The notes: generated from the letters alone by a model not told the origin. Positions 1 through 8,413 are shown, counted from the first letter of the stretch. The stretch is DNA of 64,000 nucleotides from Microbacterium timonense (GCF_900292075.1 NZ_OLMV01000007.1:124001-188000), one strand, 5' to 3'. Numbers and translations: made by a program.

Positions 1-17
1 GCCTGAGCGGCCAGGGT

Positions 18-23
18 TAGGCT
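18..23 (+). promoter_or_regulatory. -10 box TAGGCT of a probable leaderless promoter
   Basis: TAGGCT fits the actinobacterial TANNNT -10 box and is followed by exactly six bases before the ATG at 30. A transcript starting 6-7 bases after the box would begin at or next to the start codon, leaving no room for a ribosome binding site. Only 17 bases lie upstream, so the -35 region cannot be judged. Confidence 0.6.
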
Positions 24-29
24 CGCATA

Positions 30-1262
30 ATGGCCTTGTTCTCGCGCCGACCGAAGAAGCCCGAGCCGACCCCGCCCACGCCAGAGCCCGGCACCGACCT
101 CGGCCGCGAGGCTGCCCAGCCCGCGGGGGAGGAGCCGGTCGGCAGAACAGAGCCGCCCATCACCGCAGGCGGCGCCGCTCCGGGTGAGACGCCTCTGGCT
201 ACGAACGCCGCAGCGCCGGAGGCGACGGATGCCGCAGCAGCGTCGCCTGCGGCCCGATCCGAGTCATCCGCGGCCGGCGAGAGCGAGGCGGACGCTGCTC
301 CGACCGGCGCGGAGGCGGTGCCCGACGTCTCGATCTCGGTCTCCTCCTTCGGAGGGCTGGGGGTGTCGCCGTCCACGCAGGCCCCGGCATCCTCGCCCCG
401 CGCTGAACCTGAAGCCGTGCCGCCAGGTCCGCAGCCCCGCCTCGGTGTGCGCGAGTGGATGCGCACCGCCCCCGCGCAGACGGAGACGCTCCCCGGATTG
501 CGCGACAACGTCCTGCTGCGCGCCGCGCTCGGTCGTGTCGGCGACGCGCCACCCAATCAAGCGCTGCTGGATGTGGCCCGGCAGCTGCTGCAGGGGCACG
601 TCTTCCTCCGGGTCAAGGGCGACGCGAAAACGCTTCTTGCCGAGGGCAAGGGTCTGCCGCTCGCGGTCGCCACCGCGGGGGAGCGCACCTTCGCCCTCGT
701 GTACTCCAGCGGCGCCGCCCTGCAGGCGAGCCTCCAAGCCGATGGCGACGCCGACACATCGGCCATGGCCCAGCCGGTGCTGACTGTGCTGCGGCACGTG
801 TTCGGCAGCTCGTACGACGGCATCATCCTCGACCCCGCTTCCGCCCCATCCCGCGCCGTACTGCCGAAGGAGCTGCTGCAGCGCGCCGTGGAGCAGGCCG
901 ATCCCCAGCTCACGATCAAGACGCTGCTCGCGGCCGAGCGGACGCCGCAGGTCACGGCCGACGTCGCCCAGGCGCTGACGCATGCTCCCCTGTGGGTGGC
1001 CGTGGGCACCGCCGAAGGCGGTGCGCGGGGGCTTGCCGAGGGCCGCACCCCCGACGGGTCCCGCTACCTCGAGATCTACTCCCACCCTCTCGAGGTCGCG
1101 GTCATGCGCCGAGGCGACAACGCTGCGCCGATCACCGGCGACCAGCTCGCGCGGGCCCTGCGCGCCGACGAAGGCATCTCAGGCGTGGTCGTCGACCCGG
1201 CCGGGCCATGGCTGCGGCTCACGCGCGAGGACCTCGCACCGGTGCTCGCGCTCGCCGGCTGA
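30..1262 (+). CDS. SseB family protein with long Ala/Pro-rich N-terminal region
   Basis: 410 residues in two parts. Residues 1-140 are low-complexity, rich in Pro, Ala and Glu, and probably disordered. From about residue 170 (NQALLDVARQLLQGHVFLRV) to the C-terminus the protein resembles SseB-type domains, in two halves: the first contains LPLAVATAGERTFALVYSS, the second APLWVAVGTAEGG and SRYLEIYSHPLEV. SseB-like domains are common in actinobacteria but have no settled biochemical role. There is no signal peptide or membrane segment, so it is likely cytoplasmic. The start is set by a -10 box six bases upstream (leaderless). It stands alone. The family call is good; no specific function can be given. 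Confidence 0.8.
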   Translation: MALFSRRPKKPEPTPPTPEPGTDLGREAAQPAGEEPVGRTEPPITAGGAAPGETPLATNAAAPEATDAAAASPAARSESSAAGESEADAAPTGAEAVPDVSISVSSFGGLGVSPSTQAPASSPRAEPEAVPPGPQPRLGVREWMRTAPAQTETLPGLRDNVLLRAALGRVGDAPPNQALLDVARQLLQGHVFLRVKGDAKTLLAEGKGLPLAVATAGERTFALVYSSGAALQASLQADGDADTSAMAQPVLTVLRHVFGSSYDGIILDPASAPSRAVLPKELLQRAVEQADPQLTIKTLLAAERTPQVTADVAQALTHAPLWVAVGTAEGGARGLAEGRTPDGSRYLEIYSHPLEVAVMRRGDNAAPITGDQLARALRADEGISGVVVDPAGPWLRLTREDLAPVLALAG

Positions 1263-1487
1263 CCCGCATCCTGAGCGTGGGGTCGAGACCATCGCGTCCG
1301 TGTCTATGTCGCTGGACGAGCGACACGAACTCCTCAAGAACGGGGCGTGAGCGGCCATCTCTCGCCGTATCGACGGGGAAGCGCGCAGCATGTGAGGAGT
1401 TCTGGCCGGCCGGTTCCCGAGCCGCGCGCCCGCCTGCCCTCGCGGCTCCCGCCTGACCGCGGGGTGCCGGATGTCGCGGCATCCCGA

Positions 1488-1493
1488 TAGCGT
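1488..1493 (+). promoter_or_regulatory. -10 box TAGCGT of a probable leaderless promoter
   Basis: TAGCGT is followed by six bases and then the ATG at 1500. No Shine-Dalgarno sequence precedes the start, which agrees with a leaderless transcript. The 225 bases upstream, back to 1263, hold no gene. They contain an inverted repeat, GAACTCCTCA at 1327-1336 and its complement at 1393-1402. Confidence 0.6.
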
Positions 1494-1499
1494 CGGACC

Positions 1500-2543
1500 A
1501 TGGCGTCCGAACGCATCACCCTCACCGTTCCTGGGCCCGATGGCGACCGCGAGGTCGGCATCTCCAACCCCAACCGGGTGATCTGGCCGCAGGTCGGCAT
1601 CACCAAGCAGGAGCTGGCCGAGTACCTCATCGCGGTGAGCCGGCCGTTCCTCGGTGCCAACGGCGACCGGCCGGTCTCGCTCGAGCGGTTCCCCGAGGGC
1701 GTGGAGGGCGAGCGCTTCTACTCCAAGAACCCGCCCAAGGGTGCGCCTTCGTTCGTCGAGTCCCGCACCGTCACCTACAACAGCGGGCGCCGGCATCCGC
1801 AGATCATCCTCACCGAGATCGCAGCGGCCGTGTGGGCCGTGCAGATGAACACGATCGTCTTCCACCCGTGGGCGTCGCTGACGGGCAACACCGACAACCC
1901 GGTCGAGCTGCGCATCGACCTCGACCCGCAGCCCGGGACGGATTTCGCGGATGCCGCAGCCGTCGCGCCCGCGATGCGCGACGTGCTCGCCGAGGCCGGC
2001 CTGACGGCGTTCCTCAAGACGAGCGGCAACCGCGGCATCCATGTTTTCTGCCCCATCGAGCCGGAGTGGGAGTTCCTCGACGTGCGGCACGCCGTCATCG
2101 CGGCAGGGCGCGAACTCGAGCGGCGGCTGCCCGACAAGGTGACGATGAACTGGTGGAAGGAGGAGCGCGGCGAGCGCATCTTCATCGACTTCAACCAGGC
2201 CAACCGCGATCGCACCATGGCGGGGGCCTACAGCCCCCGAGCCCTGCCCGCCGCCACGGTGTCGACGCCGCTGACCTGGGACGAGCTCGAGGCGGGCGTG
2301 GACCCCATGGCGTTCACGGTCCGCACGGTGCCGCAGCGTATCGCGGAGGTGGGCGACCCCTGGGCAGACCTGCTCGCCAAGCCGGGTCGCATCGACACGC
2401 TGCTCGAGTGGTGGCAGCGCGACCTGGACAACGGGTTGGGTGAGCTGCCGTTCCCGCCGGACTTCCCGAAGATGCCGGGGGAACCGCCGCGCGTGCAGCC
2501 GAGCCGGATCAACCCCGAGAACTGGCCGAAGGACGATGCCTGA
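1500..2543 (+). CDS. ligD: LigD-type primase-polymerase (stand-alone polymerase domain)
   Basis: 347 residues, the usual size of a stand-alone LigD polymerase domain (archaeo-eukaryotic primase fold). In the family this enzyme adds ribo- or deoxyribonucleotides at break ends during non-homologous end joining. The metal-binding acidic pair is seen as RIDLDP (Asp140, Asp142), with the third acidic residue at Asp230 in IFIDFNQ. SGNRGIHVFCP (about 175-185) matches the nucleotide-binding SGGKGLH-like motif with His181. VTYNSGRRHPQ and the N-terminal SNPNRVIWP are also family-typical. There is no ligase or nuclease domain; a separate ligase lies 0.5 kb downstream on the other strand. The gene overlaps the next by 8 bp (ATGCCTGA), suggesting translational coupling. 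Start fixed by the leaderless promoter. Confidence 0.88.
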   Translation: MASERITLTVPGPDGDREVGISNPNRVIWPQVGITKQELAEYLIAVSRPFLGANGDRPVSLERFPEGVEGERFYSKNPPKGAPSFVESRTVTYNSGRRHPQIILTEIAAAVWAVQMNTIVFHPWASLTGNTDNPVELRIDLDPQPGTDFADAAAVAPAMRDVLAEAGLTAFLKTSGNRGIHVFCPIEPEWEFLDVRHAVIAAGRELERRLPDKVTMNWWKEERGERIFIDFNQANRDRTMAGAYSPRALPAATVSTPLTWDELEAGVDPMAFTVRTVPQRIAEVGDPWADLLAKPGRIDTLLEWWQRDLDNGLGELPFPPDFPKMPGEPPRVQPSRINPENWPKDDA

Positions 2544-3000
2544 ACGCACCTCGGTCGTCGATCGGGCGATGGCACGACTCCTGGCGACGCCGCGGTTGAT
2601 GCGGATGCCGATTCCGCTGTACCGGGCGGGGCTCGGGTGGATCTTCGGCCGGCGACTGGTGATGGTCGAGCATCTCGGCCGCCGTTCGCACGAACCGCGG
2701 TTCGTCGTGGTCGAGGTTGTGCAACGGGAGCGCAACGTGATCCGTGTGGCGTCCGGATTCGGCGTCCGGTCGCAGTGGTACCGGAACCTCCGGGCCAACG
2801 GTGTCGCCTACCTCAGTACGGGGAGGGTTCGGCGGGTTCCGGCAGCCGTCCGGCTGCTCGACGCCGAGGATTCGTCGTGCCTGCTGAAGACGTACGCCGC
2901 CGAGCACCCCGACGCGTGGAAGCATCTGAGCGCGGCCATGGAATACGCCGCCAGAGGCGACACCGACATCCGGATCGTCGAATTCACCCCACCGCGGTGA
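2536..3000 (+). CDS. Ddn-like (deazaflavin-dependent) nitroreductase family protein
   Basis: 154 residues. The N-terminal helix region (RLMRMPIPLYRAGLGWIFG) is followed by the split-barrel core HLGRRSHEPRFVVVEVV and RVASGFGVRSQWYRNLRAN, which matches the F420H2-dependent Ddn family and its TxGRxSG-like and WxxNLxA signatures. Such proteins bind F420 or related cofactors and reduce quinones or nitro compounds; the substrate here is unknown. The usual TxGRKSG is replaced by HLGRRSHEP, so activity is less certain. The start ATG lies inside the stop region of the preceding polymerase gene (8-bp overlap), indicating one operon. The two genes have no obvious functional link. Confidence 0.75.
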   Translation: MPERTSVVDRAMARLLATPRLMRMPIPLYRAGLGWIFGRRLVMVEHLGRRSHEPRFVVVEVVQRERNVIRVASGFGVRSQWYRNLRANGVAYLSTGRVRRVPAAVRLLDAEDSSCLLKTYAAEHPDAWKHLSAAMEYAARGDTDIRIVEFTPPR

Positions 3001-3026
3001 TCCGGCCGTCCACTGGCCCAACGCCG

Positions 3027-3048
3027 CGCCTTCGGCCCGAGGAAGGCG
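3027..3048. terminator. weak hairpin between convergent genes
   Basis: CGCCTTC (3027-3033) pairs with GAAGGCG (3042-3048) across an 8-base loop, between two convergent stop codons. It has no T-tract. It may act as a modest bidirectional terminator. Confidence 0.35.
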
Positions 3049-3053
3049 GCCGT

Positions 3054-4100
3054 TCAGACGAGGACGTCGGCGAGGTCGTATGCGGCGACCACTTCGAGCT
3101 GTTCGTACGTGCACGACTGCGGGTCACGGTCGGGGCGCCAGCGCTCGAACTGCACCGTGTGCCGGAACCGCCAGCCTTCGAGCTGGTCGTAGCGGACTTC
3201 CAGCACGCGCTCGGGGCGCAGCCGCACGAACGAGGAGTCGGCACGGCCCGCTTGGAACCGCGACGGCTCCCCTTCGCCGCGCACCACCTCGCCCGAGGCA
3301 TCCCGCTCGACCAGCGGGGCGAGCTCGTCGATGAGCTCCAGCCGGCGGGCGTTGCTCCACGCCGCCACGCCACCGACCGGGTACAGCGTGCCGTCCTCGC
3401 CGTAGAGCCCGACCAGCAGCGAGCCGACCCCCTGACCCGACTTGTGGATGCGGTAGCCCATGGCCACGACGTCGGCGGTGCGCGCGTGCTTGATCTTGAA
3501 CATCGTGCGTTTGCCCGGTGCGTACGGCTGGTCCAGCGGCTTGGCGACCACGCCATCCAGGCCTGCCCCCTCGAACTCGGCGAGCCAGCGGCGCGCGAGC
3601 TCGGGATCGGCGGTGGTGCGCGTGACATGGACGGGATCGGGTACGTCCCGCAGCAGACCGACGAGCGCTTCGCGCCGCGCAGCGAACGGCTCGCTCTGCA
3701 GATCGCGGTCACCGATGGCCAGGGCATCGAAGGCGATGAACATCGCCGGGGTCTGCTCGGCGAGCATGTTCACGCGGGATGCCGCGGGGTGGATGCGCTG
3801 CGACAGCGATTCCCAATCCAGCCGGCGCCGGCCGTCGCGGTCGATCGGCACGACGATCTCGCCGTCGAGCAGACACGGTTGGGGAAGGATGCGGGAGAAC
3901 GCCTCGACGAGCTCGGGGAAGTACCTGGTCAGAGGCTTCGCCCCGCGCGAGCCGATCTCGACATCTTCGCCGTCCCACGAGACGAGGGCCCGGAACCCGT
4001 CCCACTTCGGCTCGTAACTGAGCCCGCCCGGCGTCTTCGCCGGGTCCGGGATGTCGGGCACGGACTTGGCGAGCATCGGCGCGGGGATCTCGTACGGCAT
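3054..4100 (-). CDS. ATP-dependent DNA ligase, LigD ligase-domain type
   Basis: 348 residues. All nucleotidyltransferase motifs are present: motif I EPKWDGFR with the adenylated Lys32, motif III LLDGEIV (77-83), IAFDALA (122-128), motif IV LDGVVAK (181-187) and motif V MFKIK (200-204). An OB-fold region with RPERVLEVRYDQLEG follows. Size and order match the ligase half of LigD or stand-alone LigC, which seal nicks and joined ends using ATP. The start at 4100 is chosen over an in-frame ATG ten codons upstream because an AGGA-containing site lies eight bases before it and family members begin MPYEIPAPML-like. The LigD-type polymerase is at 1500-2543 on the other strand. No Ku gene is in the window. 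Confidence 0.9.
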   Translation of the reverse strand: MPYEIPAPMLAKSVPDIPDPAKTPGGLSYEPKWDGFRALVSWDGEDVEIGSRGAKPLTRYFPELVEAFSRILPQPCLLDGEIVVPIDRDGRRRLDWESLSQRIHPAASRVNMLAEQTPAMFIAFDALAIGDRDLQSEPFAARREALVGLLRDVPDPVHVTRTTADPELARRWLAEFEGAGLDGVVAKPLDQPYAPGKRTMFKIKHARTADVVAMGYRIHKSGQGVGSLLVGLYGEDGTLYPVGGVAAWSNARRLELIDELAPLVERDASGEVVRGEGEPSRFQAGRADSSFVRLRPERVLEVRYDQLEGWRFRHTVQFERWRPDRDPQSCTYEQLEVVAAYDLADVLV

Positions 4101-4258
4101 GGCGTCCATCCTGCCCTGCAGTGCCGACACCCGACAGCCTCACGTGTCACCCGCGTGGCGCAGCCGACCGCGAATGCGGGCGCGAGGCGAGTCTCCACCG
4201 AATGAGCTGGTCATGGCGCGCCGAGGACGGCGGTGATGCCGACCTGCCAGCATGGTCG

Positions 4259-4834
4259 ATGATGCAGAACGAACGGCTCATCCCCAGGCGCACACCGGAG
4301 TCCCGAGCGGTCAGCGAGCGTGTCCAGATCGTGATGGACCTGACGTCGCGGCTCAACGTGCTGCGTCACAACGACATCGAAACGCGCATGGCCATCCTCG
4401 GCGAGATCCTGGGAAGACCGGCGCCCGAGACGCTGACGCTCTACCCGCCGTTCTTCTGTGACTACGGGTTCAACCTCGACTTCGGTGACGGCGTCTTCGT
4501 CAACCAGAACTGCTCGTTCTACGACTTGGGCGGAATCACGATCGGGGATCGGGCCATGATCGGGCCGGGGGTGACCATCCTCACCGCTGGTCACCCGGTC
4601 GAGCCAGCCCGCCGGTTCGACGGGATCACCGTCGCACGGGTCCTCATCGAAGCGGATGTCTGGATCGGTGCGAATGTGACCGTCACACCGGGTGTGCGGA
4701 TCGGCGCCGGGTCGGTGGTCGCCGCGGGCGCCGTCATCGCCAAGGATGTGCCGCCGAACTGCGTCGTCAGCAGCGCCGGCTACGTGAGGCGCCGGGAACT
4801 CACCGCGCTCGGTGACCTCGACGGCATGAGGTGA
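4259..4834 (+). CDS. maltose/galactoside O-acetyltransferase family (LbH hexapeptide)
   Basis: 191 residues, the usual length of the Maa/LacA/NodL family, which transfer acetyl from acetyl-CoA to a sugar hydroxyl. The N-terminal Maa segment (residues about 15-60) is followed by FFCDYGFNLDFGDGVFVNQNC (given as positions 73-93), a left-handed beta-helix with hexapeptide repeats (ITIGDRAMIGPGV, ADVWIGANVTVTPGVRIGAG) and the catalytic-site motif LTAGHPV. A second ATG at 4262 is equally possible, and an in-frame ATG at 4202 would add 19 unusual residues. It stands between a divergent ligase gene and a convergent regulator gene. The substrate cannot be told. Confidence 0.85.
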   Translation: MMQNERLIPRRTPESRAVSERVQIVMDLTSRLNVLRHNDIETRMAILGEILGRPAPETLTLYPPFFCDYGFNLDFGDGVFVNQNCSFYDLGGITIGDRAMIGPGVTILTAGHPVEPARRFDGITVARVLIEADVWIGANVTVTPGVRIGAGSVVAAGAVIAKDVPPNCVVSSAGYVRRRELTALGDLDGMR

Positions 4835-4893
4835 TCCGATCGCGCGCCGACTCACCCGTCACAGGGTGCAGCGACAACGAAGCCGGTGCCCCG

Positions 4894-7812
4894 TCAGGCA
4901 GAAGAAGAGGCGGATGCCGCGGCGGTGTAGAGCGCGGCGGCCTCGGCGCGGTTGGCGGCGCCGATCTTGGCGAGGATCGCCGAGACGTGCACCGAAGCCG
5001 TCTTGGGGCTGATGAACAGGCGCTTGCCGATCTGCGGGTTGGTCAGGCCTTCGGCCACGAGCTGCAGCACCTGCAGCTCGCGGGGGGTGAGGGTGGCGAC
5101 GGCGCCGGTGGGAACGCCGGTGCCGGCTGAGACGAGGCCCGCCTGTGTGGCGAGGTCCGTCGCCCACCGGCCGACGCGCGATACTCCGAGCCTCGGCGCC
5201 TCTGCGGCGACCTCGGCGAGCAGCGCCGAAGCGTCGTCGCGTGCACCGGTGTCGATCAGGGCCCATGCCAGGCGCACGCGCGCGGCCTGCGTGTGCCATA
5301 CCGGCATGCCGCCATCGGCCAGGACCTCGACGATCCCGCGCCACGCCGCGAGGCGTGCCGCGGCATCCCCTTCCGCATCGGTCAGCACGGCGCGGATGAA
5401 GGACGCGTGGATGCGGGTGGCGCCGTGATCGGGCCAGGCATCCAGGGCGCGCTCGATGCTCGATCGTACGTCGGACGCAACGCGCAGGCCCGGAGTGATC
5501 CCGAGCAGCGCAGCCGTCACGAGGCCGTAGCGCCGCACGGCCGGCGGGCCCTCGTCGTTCTCGGCGACGGTCAGCACGGCGCGGGCGGCCTCGGTCTCGG
5601 TGCCGCCGCCCCGCAGGGAGAGGACCGCCTCGGCACGCTCGATCTGCCACCACCCCTCCTTGTCGGGGTACCGGCGGAAGGCGTCGTCGATCGTCGCGCG
5701 CTCGGTGACCAGCAGGTCGTCGCGCTCGGCGGCGCGGTCGTCCCACGAGAGGTGGGAAGCGAGAAGCCGGAGCACCGACGCGCCCTCGGCCGGGCTCAGC
5801 AGTCGACGCGCCCGCTGGGCATATCGGCGGGCCGCATCCGGTCGTCCTGCCGCGAACAGCGCGAACGCCAGGGAATGGGCAATGCCGCCGCCGGATCCCC
5901 GTTCGATGCCCGCGCGCACGACATCGTCGTAGAGCTGGGCACCCACCACTGCCGCGTCCGCGAAGCGCCCCACGCGCAGCAGCATGTCGGTGAGCGCGGC
6001 GCCCGCGTAGGCCCGCAGCGGCGGCTCGAGCCGCAGCGTCATCGCCCGCTCCAGGGGAGCCAGGGCAGCCGGCTCGTCGTCCTCGTCGCCCGCGATCCGC
6101 CATGCCTCCACTGTCAGTGCCACCGCCAGGGCGGCGTCGTCGCCGGCCTCTTCCGCCAGAGCGATCGCGCGGGCGGCGTGCTCTGCGGCATCCGTCCCGT
6201 GCTCGTCCAGGGCGATGTTCGTGAGCACGCGCGAGAGCAGGATGCGGGCACGGCGGTCCTCGAGGCCTTCCAGGAGCGACGCTGCCTCGGCCAGATCGTC
6301 GGGCGCGGCGCGGTGCTCGAAGTTGAACGCCTGCACGAACCGCTGCCGCAGCAGGGCTGCGCGGGTGATCGGGTCGTCGGGACAGGCGGCGAGGCCCTCG
6401 TTCGCCGAGCGCAGGGCGCGCTCCGACTCGCCCAGGTCGTGCCACGCCTGCGCGGCATCGAGGTGCAAAGCGGCGAGCGTGGTGCCCGAGCGGGTCTCGG
6501 CGTCCGGCACCTGCTCCCACAGTTCGGTGAGACGCTCGGTGAGCTTCGCCGAGGTGGCGGGGGAGAACCGCGAGCGCGACTGGCGCAACGCCGTGACGGT
6601 CGCGTCGAACGCGGCGGTCAGATCGCGAGCGGCCAGCCAGTGCTCGGCGATCGCCGAGGCGTCGTCGGGGGAGTCGCCGTGATGCTGCTGCAGGTGCTCG
6701 GCGTAGCGACGGTGCACGCGCACGCGCTCGCTGGGCAGCATCTCAGCCTCGACCGCTTCGCGGGTCAGTGCGTGCCGGAACGCGTAACCGGCCCCGTCCG
6801 AGAGGATCACGCGCGTATCGATCGCCTCGCGCACGGCCTGGTCGCGTGCCTGCTCATCGATCGCGGTGACCGCCGCCAGCACGTCGTCGTCGACGTGCAT
6901 GCCGCCGGCGGCCATGGCGCGTACGATCTGCTGGGCGTCGTCGCCGAGCCGGGCGTAGCGGGCCAGCACGAGCTCGCGCAGGGTGTCGGGAAGGGCGCGA
7001 TCCCCCAGGTCGACGAGCTCCTCGACCAGGAACGGGATGCCGCCACTGCGCTCGGCGAGAGCCTCGATCATGCGGGGGTCGAACCCGGGCGCCAGCTGCG
7101 CGACCTGCTCGGCCACCTCGTCGGGGGTGAGCGGCGACACCTCGACTCGGACAACGGACCGGGTGCGGTCCAGTTCGGCGAGCACCGGGCGCAGCGGGTG
7201 GAAACGGTCGATGTCGTCGGAGCGGTACGTCGCCACGAGCGTCAGCCGACGGCCGCGGAGCGTGCTGGCAAGGGTCTTGAGGAGCGCCATGGTGGCGGCA
7301 TCCGCCCACTGCAGGTCTTCGAGGATCACCACGAGGTGCCGTCGCTGCGACAGGCGTTCGAGGAGCACCTCGATCGCCTCGGCGAAGGCGCCGGCCGGTT
7401 CATCGGACTCGGGGGTCTCGTCGGCGATGCCCGGAACCAGTGCCGCGAGACTCGCGATGGCGGCTGCGGAGCCTGCCGCCTCGCGCAGCGCCTCGGTGCC
7501 GACGGCGGCGTGCAGGTCGCGCAGCACACGCCGCACCGGGCCGAACGGCGCACCGATCGGACCGAGGTCGACGCATTGGCCGAACGCGATGACGAGCCCC
7601 TCGCCGGCCGGCGTCGCGGTGGCGAGCGATCCGGGCGCGATCACCGCGAGGAACTCCTGCACCAGGCGGGTCTTGCCGACTCCGGCCTCGCCGCGCACGA
7701 TGACGGTGCGCGGCACGCCGTTCTCGCCGTCGTCGAACGCCTCGAGCAGGGTGGCCAGCTCGGTGTGCCGGCCGACCATGCGCGGGGTCGAGGCGAGTGC
7801 GGGCATGGTCAT
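4894..7812 (-). CDS. LuxR family regulator with AAA ATPase domain (large LAL/MalT type)
   Basis: 972 residues with the layout of LAL regulators. Near the N-terminus is a P-loop ATPase with Walker A GEAGVGKT (41-48) and Walker B-like LVVILEDLQWADA. A long helical TPR-like sensor region follows (about 360-890). The C-terminus is a LuxR/NarL helix-turn-helix, beginning LTPRELQVLQLVAEGLTNPQ with the recognition helix in SPKTASVHVSAILAKIGAANR (positions about 925-945). The family switches on operons when an inducer and ATP are bound. The start at 7812 (MTMPALAS) is chosen because conserved sequence begins there; the open frame extends farther upstream without homology-like features. A motif in its upstream region (7898-7936) recurs upstream of the neighbouring small gene, suggesting auto- and cross-regulation. 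Target pathway unknown. Confidence 0.88.
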   Translation of the reverse strand: MTMPALASTPRMVGRHTELATLLEAFDDGENGVPRTVIVRGEAGVGKTRLVQEFLAVIAPGSLATATPAGEGLVIAFGQCVDLGPIGAPFGPVRRVLRDLHAAVGTEALREAAGSAAAIASLAALVPGIADETPESDEPAGAFAEAIEVLLERLSQRRHLVVILEDLQWADAATMALLKTLASTLRGRRLTLVATYRSDDIDRFHPLRPVLAELDRTRSVVRVEVSPLTPDEVAEQVAQLAPGFDPRMIEALAERSGGIPFLVEELVDLGDRALPDTLRELVLARYARLGDDAQQIVRAMAAGGMHVDDDVLAAVTAIDEQARDQAVREAIDTRVILSDGAGYAFRHALTREAVEAEMLPSERVRVHRRYAEHLQQHHGDSPDDASAIAEHWLAARDLTAAFDATVTALRQSRSRFSPATSAKLTERLTELWEQVPDAETRSGTTLAALHLDAAQAWHDLGESERALRSANEGLAACPDDPITRAALLRQRFVQAFNFEHRAAPDDLAEAASLLEGLEDRRARILLSRVLTNIALDEHGTDAAEHAARAIALAEEAGDDAALAVALTVEAWRIAGDEDDEPAALAPLERAMTLRLEPPLRAYAGAALTDMLLRVGRFADAAVVGAQLYDDVVRAGIERGSGGGIAHSLAFALFAAGRPDAARRYAQRARRLLSPAEGASVLRLLASHLSWDDRAAERDDLLVTERATIDDAFRRYPDKEGWWQIERAEAVLSLRGGGTETEAARAVLTVAENDEGPPAVRRYGLVTAALLGITPGLRVASDVRSSIERALDAWPDHGATRIHASFIRAVLTDAEGDAAARLAAWRGIVEVLADGGMPVWHTQAARVRLAWALIDTGARDDASALLAEVAAEAPRLGVSRVGRWATDLATQAGLVSAGTGVPTGAVATLTPRELQVLQLVAEGLTNPQIGKRLFISPKTASVHVSAILAKIGAANRAEAAALYTAAASASSSA

Positions 7813-7897
7813 ATCGTGGCACCCGCCCCCGACGCCCGTACCGTGTCCATCCTTGCTCCCTCCCTGGATGCTTCCCGCGTACCGTCCACGCTGCTCT

Positions 7898-7936
7898 CTA
7901 AGACCCTTCCCCGTCCATCGGGCGGATGCCTTAGTC
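7898..7936 (-). promoter_or_regulatory. shared upstream motif, copy A (regulator gene)
   Basis: Read on the minus strand this copy runs from GACTAAGG through CCGCCCGATGG and a G-rich stretch to CTTAG. A related block lies at 8316-8352, before the small gene. Both contain CGCCCGATGG followed by GGGGA-type purine-rich sequence, which resembles MalT boxes (known for MalT) bound by the same HTH class as this regulator. It could be the regulator's own binding site. Confidence 0.45.
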
Positions 7937-7960
7937 CGGCCATGGGTCCTGGCAGGAAAG

Positions 7961-7986
7961 AGGGCGAAGCCTTGCGGCTTCGCCCT
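7961..7986 (-). terminator. strong hairpin terminator downstream of the small gene
   Basis: AGGGCGAAGCC (7961-7971) pairs perfectly with GGCTTCGCCCT (7976-7986) around a TTGC tetraloop. It follows the stop codon of the minus-strand small gene by about 60 bases. On that strand CTTTCC comes next, a weak T-tract. Confidence 0.7.
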
Positions 7987-8049
7987 CGGGCGCATTGCGG
8001 GGCACAGGTCCGGGATGCGCATCCCCTCGCGACTCGCGCGAAGGGGGGA

Positions 8050-8247
8050 TCAGTGGCTGGACGCGATCGCCGCGGTGCGGGCGCCGCGCCGCGCGCCCAC
8101 GTGCAGCCAGGCGGTGAGCGGGCGGCCGTGCGGAGGCGTGAGCGAGGCGCCGCGCTCGCGCTGGGCGATGAGCATCGCGTTCTCGCGGGCGAGGTCTTCT
8201 GCGCGGTGGGCGTCGAGCATGTAGCCGGTGTAGGTCGTGTCGTTCAT
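8050..8247 (-). CDS. small protein, function unknown
   Basis: 65 residues, hydrophilic, no membrane segment: MNDTTYTGYMLDAHRAEDLA at the start, then an Arg-rich C-terminal part with GARRGARTAAIASS. I do not recognise it. An AGGAG site seven bases before the ATG, a perfect terminator hairpin behind it and an upstream motif shared with the large LuxR regulator support it as a real gene. It lies between that regulator and an acyl-CoA dehydrogenase gene, all on the minus strand. Confidence 0.6.
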   Translation of the reverse strand: MNDTTYTGYMLDAHRAEDLARENAMLIAQRERGASLTPPHGRPLTAWLHVGARRGARTAAIASSH

Positions 8248-8315
8248 GGGTCGCTCCTGTCTGCGGCGGAACCTCGGTGCGGTTCCGGTTCGGCTGACAG
8301 GTACGACGATCCTCG

Positions 8316-8352
8316 CTAAGGGGGTCCCTCCCCATCGGGCGATCGTCTTGTC
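8316..8352 (-). promoter_or_regulatory. shared upstream motif, copy B (small gene)
   Basis: On the minus strand: GACAAGACGAT, CGCCCGATGGGGAGGG, then CCCCCTTAG. It matches copy A (7898-7936) in the CGCCCGATGG core and both flanks and ends 69 bases before the small gene's start. It is likely a binding site for the adjacent LuxR-type regulator. Confidence 0.45.
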
Positions 8353-8367
8353 TTGCGGCCCGGCGGT

Positions 8368-8398
8368 GCCTTAGTCGGCCGGTCCCGGTGACTAAGGC
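8368..8398 (-). terminator. inverted repeat after the acyl-CoA dehydrogenase gene
   Basis: GCCTTAGTC (8368-8376) and GACTAAGGC (8390-8398) are perfect 9-base arms with a 13-base loop, just behind the stop of the acyl-CoA dehydrogenase gene. It may be a terminator. The CTTAGTC half also occurs in the shared regulator motif at 7930-7936, so an operator role is equally possible. Confidence 0.45.
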
Positions 8399-8413
8399 GC
8401 CTCACCTGATGCC

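Noticed and set aside
1305..1350. Fourteen-codon frame MSLDERHELLKNGA after the SseB-like gene
   Set aside because: Too short, no ribosome binding site, no sign of conservation can be judged.
5293..8319. Plus-strand 1,008-codon frame opposite the LuxR regulator
   Set aside because: Gly/Arg/Val-rich with no motif; the minus-strand product has Walker and HTH motifs.
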